Below, in pieces: positions 1-9,280 of a stretch of 64,000 bases of DNA. The first letter of the stretch is position 1. Each line of letters starts with the position of its first letter. The position numbers and the translations under genes are program-made. Source of the DNA: SMWD01 sp002729875 (GTDB lineage: Bacteria; Pseudomonadota; Gammaproteobacteria; Steroidobacterales; GCA-2729495); contig DASCMH010000007.1 of NCBI GenBank assembly GCA_036010905.1, positions 46,212 to 110,211 on the forward strand, read 5' to 3'. The notes under the pieces were generated by a model, which did no database searches, had not been told where the DNA came from, and was given only the letters and a program-made list of their open reading frames with translations.

Positions 1-379
1 CATCTACAATCGGCAGGTCAGCCGGCAACAACCCGACTTCCATCAGGGCCCTAACCGGTTCCCACCGCAACGCCTGACCCTCAACGCCGGTCGGTCGGCC
101 GGAATAGTTTTCGACAACAAACACGTGCAACCTGACCAGGCGTTCAGGGTATTCGTGGATATAGGTCAAAAGTTCACGGGCGGTATGGACCGTAATTCCG
201 AGTTCTTCGTCCAGTTCCCGCACCAGCCCCTCGTACGATGATTCCGCAGCATTGATCTTGCCGCCGGGGAACTCCCACCAGCCAACCTGGTGCCGGCCGG
301 CCGGCCGCTCCGCGATCAGGACCTGGCTAAAGTCATCGATCAGAATACCTGCAGCTACATTAATTAATGGCTTGTTCAA
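1..379 (-). CDS. mutT: MutT-type NUDIX hydrolase (partial, 3' end outside window)
   Basis: About 126 codons are visible and the C-terminus runs off the left edge. The translation contains a full NUDIX box (G-x5-E-x7-R-E-L-x-E-E-x-G-I) at roughly residues 40-62, preceded by the WWEFPGGK segment typical of MutT, which hydrolyses 8-oxo-dGTP and sanitises the nucleotide pool. No ATG is available; the only sensible start is TTG at 379-377, giving NKPLINVAAG at the N-terminus. It lies just downstream of secA on the same strand, 26 bp from the secA stop, a secA-mutT proximity known from other gammaproteobacteria (in pseudomonads with argJ between them, which is absent here). Substrate specificity is inferred from family only. 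Confidence 0.85.
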   Translation of the reverse strand, partial: MNKPLINVAAGILIDDFSQVLIAERPAGRHQVGWWEFPGGKINAAESSYEGLVRELDEELGITVHTARELLTYIHEYPERLVRLHVFVVENYSGRPTGVEGQALRWEPVRALMEVGLLPADLPIVD

Positions 380-405
380 TGTAGATTAGAAGTTATCTTT
401 CGCTC

Positions 406-3132
406 TCAACTCAGTTTACCGTGACAGTGCTTGTATTTTTTTCCTGACCCACAGGGGCATGTCTCATTACGGCCAATCTTGCGCCCCTCGCGAACAACCT
501 GTTGCACCTGGGCCGCCTCTGCACCAGGCACAGCCTCTCCGTCACCCGACCCGTCCATTGCGGAAGGTGCTTCGGCGTGCCTGAATTCCATCTTCCGGCG
601 CTGTTCTTCTGCGCGCCGTCCTTCCATCACCTCGACATCCTCCTCACTGCGCAATTGTGCACGGATCAGGATACCTGTGACATCTTTCTTAACATGATCA
701 AGCGTGTCACCAAACATCTCGAAGGCCTCACGCTTGTATTCCTTCTTCGGATCCTTTTGTGCATAACCACGCAGATGAATGCCCTGACGCAGATAGTCGA
801 GCGAAGCCAGGTGCTGTTTCCATTGCGCATCAAGCCGGCCCAACATCACAAGCTTTTCAAAATGGCGCATAGTTTCCGGCCCGATTTCGCCTACCTTGAA
901 CTTATAATCAGCGTCAATCTTGTCAAGAATCAATGCCCGCAGTTTGTCCTCATCAATACCATCATTCTGTTCGACCATGGTCGCAAAATCGAAGATTGCA
1001 CCGAAGTCATTTTTTAACGCCTGCTCAAGTCCGCCGAGATCCCAGTCGTCAACCGCCGAGCCAGCCAGCACATACTCCGCGATCACATCACTTATGACTT
1101 CTTCACGTATCCCTGCTATTACATCGCTGAGATCCTCATCCTCCATCAACTCATTTCGTTGCTGATAAATAACGGATCTCTGATCGTTGGCAACATCATC
1201 ATATTCAAGCAGGGATTTGCGGGAATCAAAGTGGTGCGCCTCGACCTTCCGCTGCGCCCGCTCGATCTGACGGGTTAGCAATTTGCTTTCAATCGCCTCC
1301 CCGTCCTTCATGCCGACGCGAGTCAGCATATTCTTGGTGCGATCGGGATCACCAAATATTCGCATCAGATTGTCTTCCATAGACAAATAGAAACGACTCG
1401 ATCCTGCATCTCCCTGACGACCCGAGCGACCCCGTAACTGGTTATCGATACGACGTGACTCATGTCGTTCCGTGCCAACAATATGCAACCCACCGGCATC
1501 AAGTACGGCCATGTGTCGTTCTTTCCAGGCAGCCTCGATACCGCTAACGGTATCCGCATCAGCATCATCGCCAAGCGCCTTGATCTCGGCTTCCAGATTG
1601 CCACCAAGGACGATATCGGTACCACGACCCGCCATGTTCGTCGCGATTGTTACGGCCCCGGGCAGTCCGGCATTTTCGACGATAAGCGCCTCGCGCTCAT
1701 GCTGCTTGGCGTTCAAAACCTCATGTTTGATGCTGTCTTTCTTCAACAGGCCGGACAGGTATTCTGATGTTTCGATTGATGTCGTGCCGACCAGCACCGG
1801 CTGCCCCCTCTCCTGACAATCCTCGATATCCTCGATGATTGCATTGAACTTGTCCTGCTGAGTCAGGAACACGAGGTCGTGCTGATCATCACGAACCATC
1901 TCCCGATGGGTGGGAACAACCACAACCTCAAGACCATAAATTTGCTGAAATTCAAAGGCCTCTGTGTCTGCTGTCCCGGTCATACCCGACAGCGACTGGT
2001 ACATCCGGAAATAATTCTGGAAGGTTATCGATGCAACGGTTTGATTCTCTTCATTGACGACGACGCCTTCTTTCGCCTCCACAGCCTGGTGCAGCCCATC
2101 TCCCCAGCGCCTGCCCGGCATGGTTCTGCCGGTAAATTCATCAACAATAACAATCTCACCGTTCTGGACAACGTACTCGACATCAACCTTATACAGGGCA
2201 TGTGCGCGTAAACCACCCGTAATGTGATGTATCAGTCGAATATTAGCCGCATCGTACAGACTCTCGTCTCTGCCGATCAGACCCGCCTTGGCCAACAGTT
2301 TCTCAACTGTTTCGTGTCCCCGTTCGGTAAGAAATGCCTGCTTGGTTTTCTCTTCGATGGTGTAATCACCCGGATGCTCCTCATCCTCCTCTAATTCGAG
2401 TTTGGGAATCAGATTATTTATTTTGATATACAGATCGGAGCTTTCATCTGATGCACCAGAGATAATCAAGGGTGTTCTGGCCTCATCGATCAGGATTGAG
2501 TCAACCTCATCCACAATGGCAAACCCGAGTCCGCGTTGCATTTGATCTTGTTTTTGTTGCGCCAGGTTGTCACGCAGGTAATCAAAGCCAAACTCGTTAT
2601 TCGTGCCATATGTGATATCGGCCTGATAGGCTTCGTATTTGTCCTCTCTGCTCTGGCCGGTATGAATGATACCAACCGACAAGCCGAGAAACTCGTAGAC
2701 GGGCCGCATCCAGTTTGCATCTCGCCGGGCGAGGTAATCATTGACGGTAACAATATGTACCGGAATACCAGCGAGGGCGTTAACATAGGCTGGCAATGTC
2801 GCAACAAGCGTCTTGCCTTCACCGGTACGCATTTCGGCGATGTTGCCTTCGTATAGCACCATGCCGCCTATCAATTGCACATCGAAGTGCCGTAACCTGA
2901 GCGTACGCTTGGACGCTTCGCGCACGACGGAAAATGCTTCGGGCAGCAGGCTTTCCAGTTCGGCGCCATCGGCCAGCCGTTGCTTGAATTGCTGAGACTT
3001 GGAACGCAACTCATCATCGGACAGCGACTCCAGTTCTGCCTCCATGGCAGAGATTTGCATGACAAGCTTTTGATACTGCCGCAGTAATCGCTGATTACGA
3101 CTACCAAACACTTTCATTAAAAAATTAGCCAA
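406..3132 (-). CDS. secA: Preprotein translocase ATPase SecA
   Basis: At 908 aa it has the normal length for SecA, the peripheral ATPase that drives unfolded preproteins through SecYEG. Visible motifs are Walker A MRTGEGKT (about 101-108), the DEVDSILIDEARTP block (about 209-222), helicase motifs further on, and a C-terminal zinc-binding tail with C892, C894, C903 and H904 that in E. coli contacts SecB and phospholipids. The start is TTG at 3132-3130, supported by AAAGGA a few bases upstream and by alignment with the N-terminus of E. coli SecA; an ATG five codons later is the alternative. No secM-like gene precedes it; an M23 peptidase gene lies upstream on the same strand with 152 bp between. 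Confidence 0.98.
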   Translation of the reverse strand: MANFLMKVFGSRNQRLLRQYQKLVMQISAMEAELESLSDDELRSKSQQFKQRLADGAELESLLPEAFSVVREASKRTLRLRHFDVQLIGGMVLYEGNIAEMRTGEGKTLVATLPAYVNALAGIPVHIVTVNDYLARRDANWMRPVYEFLGLSVGIIHTGQSREDKYEAYQADITYGTNNEFGFDYLRDNLAQQKQDQMQRGLGFAIVDEVDSILIDEARTPLIISGASDESSDLYIKINNLIPKLELEEDEEHPGDYTIEEKTKQAFLTERGHETVEKLLAKAGLIGRDESLYDAANIRLIHHITGGLRAHALYKVDVEYVVQNGEIVIVDEFTGRTMPGRRWGDGLHQAVEAKEGVVVNEENQTVASITFQNYFRMYQSLSGMTGTADTEAFEFQQIYGLEVVVVPTHREMVRDDQHDLVFLTQQDKFNAIIEDIEDCQERGQPVLVGTTSIETSEYLSGLLKKDSIKHEVLNAKQHEREALIVENAGLPGAVTIATNMAGRGTDIVLGGNLEAEIKALGDDADADTVSGIEAAWKERHMAVLDAGGLHIVGTERHESRRIDNQLRGRSGRQGDAGSSRFYLSMEDNLMRIFGDPDRTKNMLTRVGMKDGEAIESKLLTRQIERAQRKVEAHHFDSRKSLLEYDDVANDQRSVIYQQRNELMEDEDLSDVIAGIREEVISDVIAEYVLAGSAVDDWDLGGLEQALKNDFGAIFDFATMVEQNDGIDEDKLRALILDKIDADYKFKVGEIGPETMRHFEKLVMLGRLDAQWKQHLASLDYLRQGIHLRGYAQKDPKKEYKREAFEMFGDTLDHVKKDVTGILIRAQLRSEEDVEVMEGRRAEEQRRKMEFRHAEAPSAMDGSGDGEAVPGAEAAQVQQVVREGRKIGRNETCPCGSGKKYKHCHGKLS

Positions 3133-3284
3133 ACCAGTTCCTTTAATTAGCTACCAGCGGTTGCGGTAAAGCCGCTTACCGATTCAAATATATTAAATTA
3201 TGCGCCCGAGAGGCAGCTATTGTAATGGGTTCGGAGGGGTGCGGGAAATGCCGAAGGAACGAGGAACACCTGCGGCGGAAGTTG

Positions 3285-4205
3285 TCAGGTTGTCTGGCGA
3301 ATATATTTCACGGGGTTAACCGGTCGCCCACGATGCCAAACCTCAAAATGCAGATTCGGACCCGTCGCCCGACCCGTCGAGCCCATCAAGGCAATCTTCT
3401 GCCCCGGCTGGATTTGATCCCCCAGTGCTACGAGATTCCGCTCATTATGGGCGTAGCGCGTGACATAACCGTTGCCATGGTTGATTTCTACCATGTTGCC
3501 GTAACCTGAACGTGAGCCGGAATAGGTCACCACACCGCCGGCAACAGCCACAACGTCGCTGCCGCTCTTGCCCGCAAAATCGATACCTCGATGATTAGCC
3601 GACTTGCCGTTGAAAGGATCGGTGCGCTTGCCAAAGTAGCTCGAAATATAGCCCGATTTAACCGGTCGTCCTTGCGGATAAACACGTTCATGAAGTTTAC
3701 GATTCAGCATCAGTCGTTCGAGCACCAATAACTGCTGTTCCTGGTCATAAAGCAAACGATCCATCGAGTCGATCGCAACAAAAAAGTCACTGACCTGCCC
3801 CGTCTCTGGTCCGGCAGCAGGTTCTAACGGCCCACCGAGGGCCGGTTCGCTGACAAAATCGAATTCACCATCATCAAGATTAGCCATATCGGTCAACCGA
3901 TGACCAAGAGCATCGAGACGAATTGCACTCGCATTCAACGCACCCATCCGCACCGCCAGTGCATCCAGTTGCTGCTGGGCATGATGCCTCAGTTCGGTGA
4001 GTTCAGCCTGCTGCGCACCAAGACCCACGCGTATTTCATCGAGATCGGCTACCGACTGTGCGGACGCCATTGAACGGGCAAACAGAGCCCCACCACTAGC
4101 AATCAGGAGAGTGAGTAAAAATATCACGCTGCCCACAAGAACCGGCATTGAAATGTGAATATGGCGAGCAGCGGCCCTGCTCTCCGTCAGCATAATCAGT
4201 TTCAT
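3285..4205 (-). CDS. M23 family (LytM-type) metallopeptidase, membrane anchored
   Basis: 306 aa. One N-terminal transmembrane segment (about 20-43) is followed by a coiled-coil-like stretch (about 50-110) and a C-terminal peptidase M23 domain. The zinc and catalytic residues are present: H205 and D209 in HRGID, H253 in YAH, and H286 in LHFEV. Family knowledge: such proteins are peptidoglycan endopeptidases or, when degenerate, amidase activators; the intact ligands favour real hydrolase activity in the periplasm. The location between lpxC/dciA and secA is conserved in several gammaproteobacteria. It is divergent from dciA across 281 bp. The exact cleavage specificity cannot be read from sequence. 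Confidence 0.9.
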   Translation of the reverse strand: MKLIMLTESRAAARHIHISMPVLVGSVIFLLTLLIASGGALFARSMASAQSVADLDEIRVGLGAQQAELTELRHHAQQQLDALAVRMGALNASAIRLDALGHRLTDMANLDDGEFDFVSEPALGGPLEPAAGPETGQVSDFFVAIDSMDRLLYDQEQQLLVLERLMLNRKLHERVYPQGRPVKSGYISSYFGKRTDPFNGKSANHRGIDFAGKSGSDVVAVAGGVVTYSGSRSGYGNMVEINHGNGYVTRYAHNERNLVALGDQIQPGQKIALMGSTGRATGPNLHFEVWHRGRPVNPVKYIRQTT

Positions 4206-4486
4206 CAGACCCGTCCCAACCTCTGTACCATCAGCGTATGGCCCAATCTCCGCCTAGCAGGCCTTTTGACGGTTGATTTCATTAGCTTTATCAGAACCAA
4301 CAACCCAAAGGAAGCTGGTTCGAAATACTCCAATTTGCAACCCCGCTATCATTGGCAAAACCGTTAGACCGGTAGTTTTGCGCCCCCATCTTTCGACGAG
4401 TATGCCTTTGCGCGCTAGACTATGCCGAATGCCACAAGCCAAGACAAGGAATGCACCCCATATCCACCTATTTAACTTAATGTAAT

Positions 4487-4798
4487 ATGTCAAATAATAA
4501 ACCTAAGTCATTGTCTGAATTACTCAGCTCTCCAAAATCTCAAATAGGGCAGCTGGCTGCCCGGGCACGCGCAAAAGTTGCTTTAACCGACCATATCCGC
4601 AAAGGGCTGGCACCTGATCTCGCCGCCGAGTTGATCAATTGCACGCTGCAAGACGATGGTACGCTGGTCATCCGGGCCTCGAGTCCGGAGTGGGCAACCC
4701 GGCTAAGATTTGACAGCGAACGGTTGCTGGAGCTCGGACGCCAGCGCCACCCGGGAGCAACCCAGGTCAAGGTAAAGGTGGCACACCCGGGATACTAG
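4487..4798 (+). CDS. dciA: DUF721 protein, DciA-type replicative helicase loader/operator
   Basis: 103 aa with a DUF721 core over roughly residues 25-100, including the SPEWATRLRFDSERLL region typical of the family. DciA proteins are the ancestral bacterial factors that help load the DnaB helicase where DnaC/DnaI are absent. This small form has essentially only the domain, without a long disordered tail. The context (between lpxC and the M23-secA pair, opposite strand) matches the known dciA/DUF721 location in pseudomonads and relatives. There is no clear Shine-Dalgarno before the ATG. The function is inferred from family and synteny. Confidence 0.75.
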   Translation: MSNNKPKSLSELLSSPKSQIGQLAARARAKVALTDHIRKGLAPDLAAELINCTLQDDGTLVIRASSPEWATRLRFDSERLLELGRQRHPGATQVKVKVAHPGY

Positions 4799-4896
4799 TC
4801 AGATCCATCGTCTCATGCGGCAGCTGACCGGTAATAACTGGTACATCCTGCAGGCGCGCATTGGCAAAACCCTGCACATCGGAAAAAATTTAAGAA

Positions 4897-5805
4897 TCAA
4901 GCGACAACTGGCGTGGAGTAGGAAACCGGCGCCTTGCTGGTGTCATCAAATGTAACCATTTCCCAGGCACTTTCGTCATCCAGCAAAGCCCGCACCAGCT
5001 GGTTATTCAAACCATGGCCAGACTTATAGCCACTGAATTCGCCCAGCAAGCTGTGACCCAGCAGATACAGGTCACCAATCGCATCAAGAATCTTGTGACG
5101 CACGAACTCATCTTCGTAACGTAAGCCATCTGCATTCAGAACCCGATAGTCGTCGAGGACAATCGCATTTTCCATCGTACCGCCAAGCGTCAGGTTACTG
5201 GCTCGCAGTGCTTCAATATCACGAAGAAAGCCAAACGTACGCGCACGACTGACCTGTTTGACGAAAGATGTGGTCGAAAAATCGATACTCGCGGTTTGTG
5301 CATGCCGCTTGAAGATCGGGTGATCGAAATCAATGCTCAGGTTGACCTTATACCCATCATGGGGTTTGAACTCAGCCCACTTTTCGGCATCCTCAACGCG
5401 CACCGTTTTCCTGATTCGGATGAAACGCTTCAATGCGCTCTGTTCGGCGATACCCGCCGATTGCAACAGGAATACAAAGGGCGCAGAACTGCCATCCATA
5501 ATCGGCACTTCCGGGGCACTCAGATCAATAAATGCATTGTCGATACCGAGTCCGGCCAGTGCCGCCATCAGGTGTTCAACCGTTGCCACCACGGCCTGTC
5601 CCTGCACCAGCGTCGTGCCCAGCATCGTGTCGCCCACTGACTTTGCATCAGCCTTGATGTCGGTGGGTGGCTCAAAATCAAGACGCCGAAAAACAATACC
5701 GGAATTCTCGGCTGCCGGTCGAATGGTCATATAAACCTTCCGACCTGAATGCAGCCCGATTCCGGTCGCCCGGATTGAATTTTTCAATGTTCGCTGTCTG
5801 AGCAT
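4897..5805 (-). CDS. lpxC: UDP-3-O-acyl-N-acetylglucosamine deacetylase LpxC
   Basis: 302 aa, matching the usual ~305 aa. LpxC performs the committed step of lipid A synthesis in the cytosol using Zn2+. The ligands are visible as H78 (VEHLMAAL), H237 and D241 (RHKILDAIGDL), and H264 (SGHGLNN) is the catalytic base. The reading frame is open 19 codons further upstream, but the ATG at 5805 gives MLRQRTLKNSIRATGIGLHSG-like sequence that aligns with the E. coli N-terminus, so I chose it. It is the last gene of the dcw region, 246 bp after ftsZ, so it may have its own promoter in that gap. FtsH-type turnover signals were not assessed. Confidence 0.97.
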   Translation of the reverse strand: MLRQRTLKNSIRATGIGLHSGRKVYMTIRPAAENSGIVFRRLDFEPPTDIKADAKSVGDTMLGTTLVQGQAVVATVEHLMAALAGLGIDNAFIDLSAPEVPIMDGSSAPFVFLLQSAGIAEQSALKRFIRIRKTVRVEDAEKWAEFKPHDGYKVNLSIDFDHPIFKRHAQTASIDFSTTSFVKQVSRARTFGFLRDIEALRASNLTLGGTMENAIVLDDYRVLNADGLRYEDEFVRHKILDAIGDLYLLGHSLLGEFSGYKSGHGLNNQLVRALLDDESAWEMVTFDDTSKAPVSYSTPVVA

Positions 5806-6051
5806 AGGCCTGACTTGATTACACAGCAATTTAACGGACAGAAGCTTGCTTTCCGCGCACAAAAAACTGTGAACATCACTCCCTGTTTACTTGCAAACCA
5901 TTGAATATAAGGTGAAAAATTAGGTTGCGCACAATTTACCAACCCGTAACGCGGACTACGCTACCACATGAAGGAAGAAATACACAGCCTAATAAATCAA
6001 TTTAACTATTGCGCACTACCCCCTTTTGTCATAAAAACCAGTGTTTTGGGC

Positions 6052-7206
6052 TCAGTCGGCCTGACGACGCAGGAATGCCGGAATATCGAGTAAATCGAAT
6101 TTCGGCTGTTCGGGAACCGTGGGCATCGCTGCTGCCTTCTGACGCACTGTAGTCGGCCGCTCCAATTCCCCGTAATTCGGCGCCGCCACTTCGTTTTGCG
6201 GAACATGGGTGTCAACAATGTGGATTGACGGTGTCGCCTGCTTGGCAACCGGCTGGCCCAGACCCGTGGCAACGACTGTGACCCGGATATTATTGCTCAT
6301 GTCAGGGTCAATAACAGTGCCGACCACAACAGTCGCATCGTCCGAGGCATATTCCTTTATGGTGTCGCCCACCGCCTGGAATTCACCAATTGCCAGATCC
6401 TTGCCGGCGGTAACATTAACGAGAATACCGCAAGCTCCTTGCAAATTGATATCCTCAAGCAACGGACTCGAAATTGCTGCCTCAGCTGCCTCACGGGCGC
6501 GATCTTCACCTGCAGCACTGCCCGAACCCATCATTGCCATACCCATCTCACCCATAACCGTTCGCACGTCAGCAAAGTCAACATTAATCAGGCCAGGCCG
6601 CGTGATCAGTTCGGCGATACCCTGCACAGCACCCTGCAGGACTTCATTTGCCGCTTTAAATGCATCGAGCAGGGTTGTTTCCGGCCCGAGCACCGACAGC
6701 AATTTCTCATTCGGAATCGTAATCAGTGAATCGACATATTTGCCAAGATCATGAATGCCCTGCTCTGCCACCGATGAACGCTTACCACCTTCCATGATGA
6801 ACGGCTTGGTCACAACCGCCACGGTCAGAATCCCGAGCTCACGTGCAACCTGTGCGACAACTGGTGCCGCGCCGGTACCGGTGCCGCCGCCCAGCCCGGC
6901 TGTAATGAACAGCATATCGGTACCTTCGACAACCTCCTGGATGCGGTCGCGATCTTCCATTGCTGCCTGTCGACCAATCTCAGGATCGGCACCGGCACCC
7001 AGGCCCTTGGTAATATTGCAACCTATTTGTAAGGGTATCCTTACATTCGTACCCTGCAGCGCCTGAGCATCCGTATTGGCGCAAATAAAATCTACGCCTT
7101 CTATGCCACAACCAACCATGTGTTTGACCGCATTACCGCCGCCACCACCGACTCCCAGTACCTTGATTACAGCGTTCTGACTGTATCCATCCATTAGTTC
7201 AAACAT
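6052..7206 (-). CDS. ftsZ: Cell division protein FtsZ
   Basis: 384 aa tubulin homologue that polymerises with GTP into the Z-ring at midcell. The GTP-binding tubulin signature GGGTGTG lies near residues 106-112, the T7 loop region follows in the N-terminal half, and the extreme C-terminus carries the conserved peptide LLDIPAFLRRQAD that docks FtsA and ZipA. Two ATGs are possible (7212 and 7206). The strong AAGGAG at 7215-7220 sits only two bases from the first but eight from the second, and the second gives MFELMDG, like E. coli MFEPMEL, so 7206 is preferred. It follows ftsA after a 24 bp gap. Confidence 0.98.
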   Translation of the reverse strand: MFELMDGYSQNAVIKVLGVGGGGGNAVKHMVGCGIEGVDFICANTDAQALQGTNVRIPLQIGCNITKGLGAGADPEIGRQAAMEDRDRIQEVVEGTDMLFITAGLGGGTGTGAAPVVAQVARELGILTVAVVTKPFIMEGGKRSSVAEQGIHDLGKYVDSLITIPNEKLLSVLGPETTLLDAFKAANEVLQGAVQGIAELITRPGLINVDFADVRTVMGEMGMAMMGSGSAAGEDRAREAAEAAISSPLLEDINLQGACGILVNVTAGKDLAIGEFQAVGDTIKEYASDDATVVVGTVIDPDMSNNIRVTVVATGLGQPVAKQATPSIHIVDTHVPQNEVAAPNYGELERPTTVRQKAAAMPTVPEQPKFDLLDIPAFLRRQAD

Positions 7207-7230
7207 CGACATATCTCCTTACAACAACAA

Positions 7231-8469
7231 CTAAAAATTACCTTGAAACCAGGATTTCATTCGTTCCCAAACTTCCCGAAATCCACCGCTGAGCTGGCCA
7301 TCACCCAGATAATGCGATTCAGCCCGATTGCGCGCATATAACAACAGGCCTACGCCAGTTGCATGAATCGGATTACGCACAACATCACTGAGGCCATACA
7401 CATGCTGTGGCAGGCCAAGACGTACCGGCATGTGGAAAACTTCCTCGGCCAGTTCGATCGCACCTTCCATTTTCGAACTGCCGCCGGTTAACACGACTCC
7501 TGCTGCTACCATGTCTTCGAACCCGCTGCGCCGCAGTTCGTCGCGAATCAAACTGAACAGTTCTTCGTAACGTGGCTCAATGACCTCGGCCAGTGTCTGG
7601 CGCGCCAGCTTGCGCGGCGGGCGATCGCCTACACTCGGCACTTCAATCGTCTCATCCCGGTTGGCAAGCTGGGACAAACAGCACGCATACTTGACCTTAA
7701 TTTCCTCGGCATACTGGGTCGGAGTACGCATTGAGATCGCTATATCATTGGTAACCTGATCACCGGCAATCGGAATTACTGCCGTGTGCTTAATTGCACC
7801 ACCGTTAAATACCGCGATATCGGTCGTCCCGCCGCCGATATCAACCAGACAAACACCGAGCTCCATCTCATCATCGGTTAATACCGCATAACTCGAAGCC
7901 AGCTGTTCAAGCACCACATCACCAACCGCGAGACCGCAACGCTGAACACATTTGACAATATTTTGTGCGGCACTGGCGGCACCGGTAACCATGTGCACAC
8001 GTGCCTCAAGTCGCACCCCTGACATGCCGATTGGCTCACGAATACCTTCCTGGCCATCGATAGTGAATTCCTGCGGCAGGACATGCAGGATGCGCTGATC
8101 GGCCGGAATTGCAACTGCGCGAGCCGCATCGATGACACGTTCCACATCGGACCGTACAACCTCTCCGTCATGAATCGCCACGATACCGTGAGAGTTCAGA
8201 CTGCGCACATGACTGCCTGCGATGCCGGTAAATACCGAGTTGATTTCGCAACCGGCCATGAGTTCAGCCTCTTCAATTGCGCGCTGGATAGAATTAACCG
8301 TTGACTCGATATTGATGACAACACCTTTCTTGAGTCCGCGTGAGGGATGAATACCGAAGCCGATAACTTCCAGTTCCCCCTCTTCATTAACCTCACCAAC
8401 AATTGCGACAACTTTCGAAGTGCCAATATCCAACCCGACAATCAGACCCTTATCCACCTTCTTAGACAT
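7231..8469 (-). CDS. ftsA: Cell division protein FtsA
   Basis: 412 aa actin-like ATPase of the SHS2/FtsA family that tethers FtsZ filaments to the inner membrane. It shows the phosphate-1 motif GLDIGTSKV at the N-terminus, the second phosphate motif CLVDIGGGTTDIAVF, the adenosine motif VVLTGGSSKMEG, and an amphipathic C-terminal helix (FREVWERMKSWFQGNF) that is the membrane-targeting sequence. It overlaps the end of ftsQ by 8 bp, implying translational coupling. Length and motif order are standard. Confidence 0.98.
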   Translation of the reverse strand: MSKKVDKGLIVGLDIGTSKVVAIVGEVNEEGELEVIGFGIHPSRGLKKGVVINIESTVNSIQRAIEEAELMAGCEINSVFTGIAGSHVRSLNSHGIVAIHDGEVVRSDVERVIDAARAVAIPADQRILHVLPQEFTIDGQEGIREPIGMSGVRLEARVHMVTGAASAAQNIVKCVQRCGLAVGDVVLEQLASSYAVLTDDEMELGVCLVDIGGGTTDIAVFNGGAIKHTAVIPIAGDQVTNDIAISMRTPTQYAEEIKVKYACCLSQLANRDETIEVPSVGDRPPRKLARQTLAEVIEPRYEELFSLIRDELRRSGFEDMVAAGVVLTGGSSKMEGAIELAEEVFHMPVRLGLPQHVYGLSDVVRNPIHATGVGLLLYARNRAESHYLGDGQLSGGFREVWERMKSWFQGNF

Positions 8470-9280
8470 GCGGCTTCACTCCATCCCTGGACTTCGCATT
8501 CATTGGCGTACGGTTTTTCCAACCAATAGCAAAGCCATTTGTATATCGCATATCGATGTAATCCACGTCTTCCGCCTGTGCAGTGACTACCTTGTCCAGT
8601 GCTTCAAAGAAACGATCCAGCCGGGTTTCTAACAATCGGGCGCCAAGTCGCACCCGAATTCCGCTGGTCAATTGCATTTCCCATGCGCCGCGCTCATCAA
8701 GTTGCAATGACACAGCAGCCAGACCACGGCGTTCGAGCCGTGCTTCAACCCGGAAAAACATTTTGGCCACGCGATGTTCCGTGCCCATCGGCCCATTGAG
8801 TAAAGGCAGTTCAGCCGGAACATGAGAAATATTTTCAATAAACAATTCGCCATCAATATTAAGCAACCCGGCATCACCCCAACGCGCGGCCGGACTCTGC
8901 TCTATGATGCTTACCTCTAAGGTGCCCGGCCAGCGGCGCCGCACCATGGCGTTGGCAACCCATGGCAATTCCTGCAACTGGCGGCGCATGGCGTGCAGAT
9001 CGGCGCTCAAAAACCCGGTCTGTATATATCGTTCCAGCGCATCCTCTGCCTGAATTGCAGTCACACGTTCGAACGCACCGTTAATGACAACCGCCTGAAT
9101 TGGCCGGTTCATCATCCACAGAGTTGCAACGTAGACAGTCAACGAGACCACCAAAACCGCACACAGGGTAATCAATCGCACCCACTGCACTCGTTGCAAA
9201 TTATCCTTTAGCGCAGCACTCAGGGTCTGCAGCACATTCGGCTGCTGCTTTTTGGCCTTGCGCTTACGATTAACCGCCAT
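8462..9280 (-). CDS. ftsQ: Cell division protein FtsQ
   Basis: 272 aa bitopic membrane protein. A basic N-terminal cytoplasmic tail (about residues 1-38, RKRKAKK) is followed by one transmembrane helix (about 39-58), a POTRA domain (IQAVVINGAFERVTAIQ onward) and the FtsQ beta domain. FtsQ links early and late divisome proteins through FtsB/FtsL. It overlaps ddl by 11 bp and ftsA by 8 bp. Identity rests on domain order and on its position between ddl and ftsA; sequence conservation in this family is low. Confidence 0.95.
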   Translation of the reverse strand: MAVNRKRKAKKQQPNVLQTLSAALKDNLQRVQWVRLITLCAVLVVSLTVYVATLWMMNRPIQAVVINGAFERVTAIQAEDALERYIQTGFLSADLHAMRRQLQELPWVANAMVRRRWPGTLEVSIIEQSPAARWGDAGLLNIDGELFIENISHVPAELPLLNGPMGTEHRVAKMFFRVEARLERRGLAAVSLQLDERGAWEMQLTSGIRVRLGARLLETRLDRFFEALDKVVTAQAEDVDYIDMRYTNGFAIGWKNRTPMNAKSRDGVKPHV

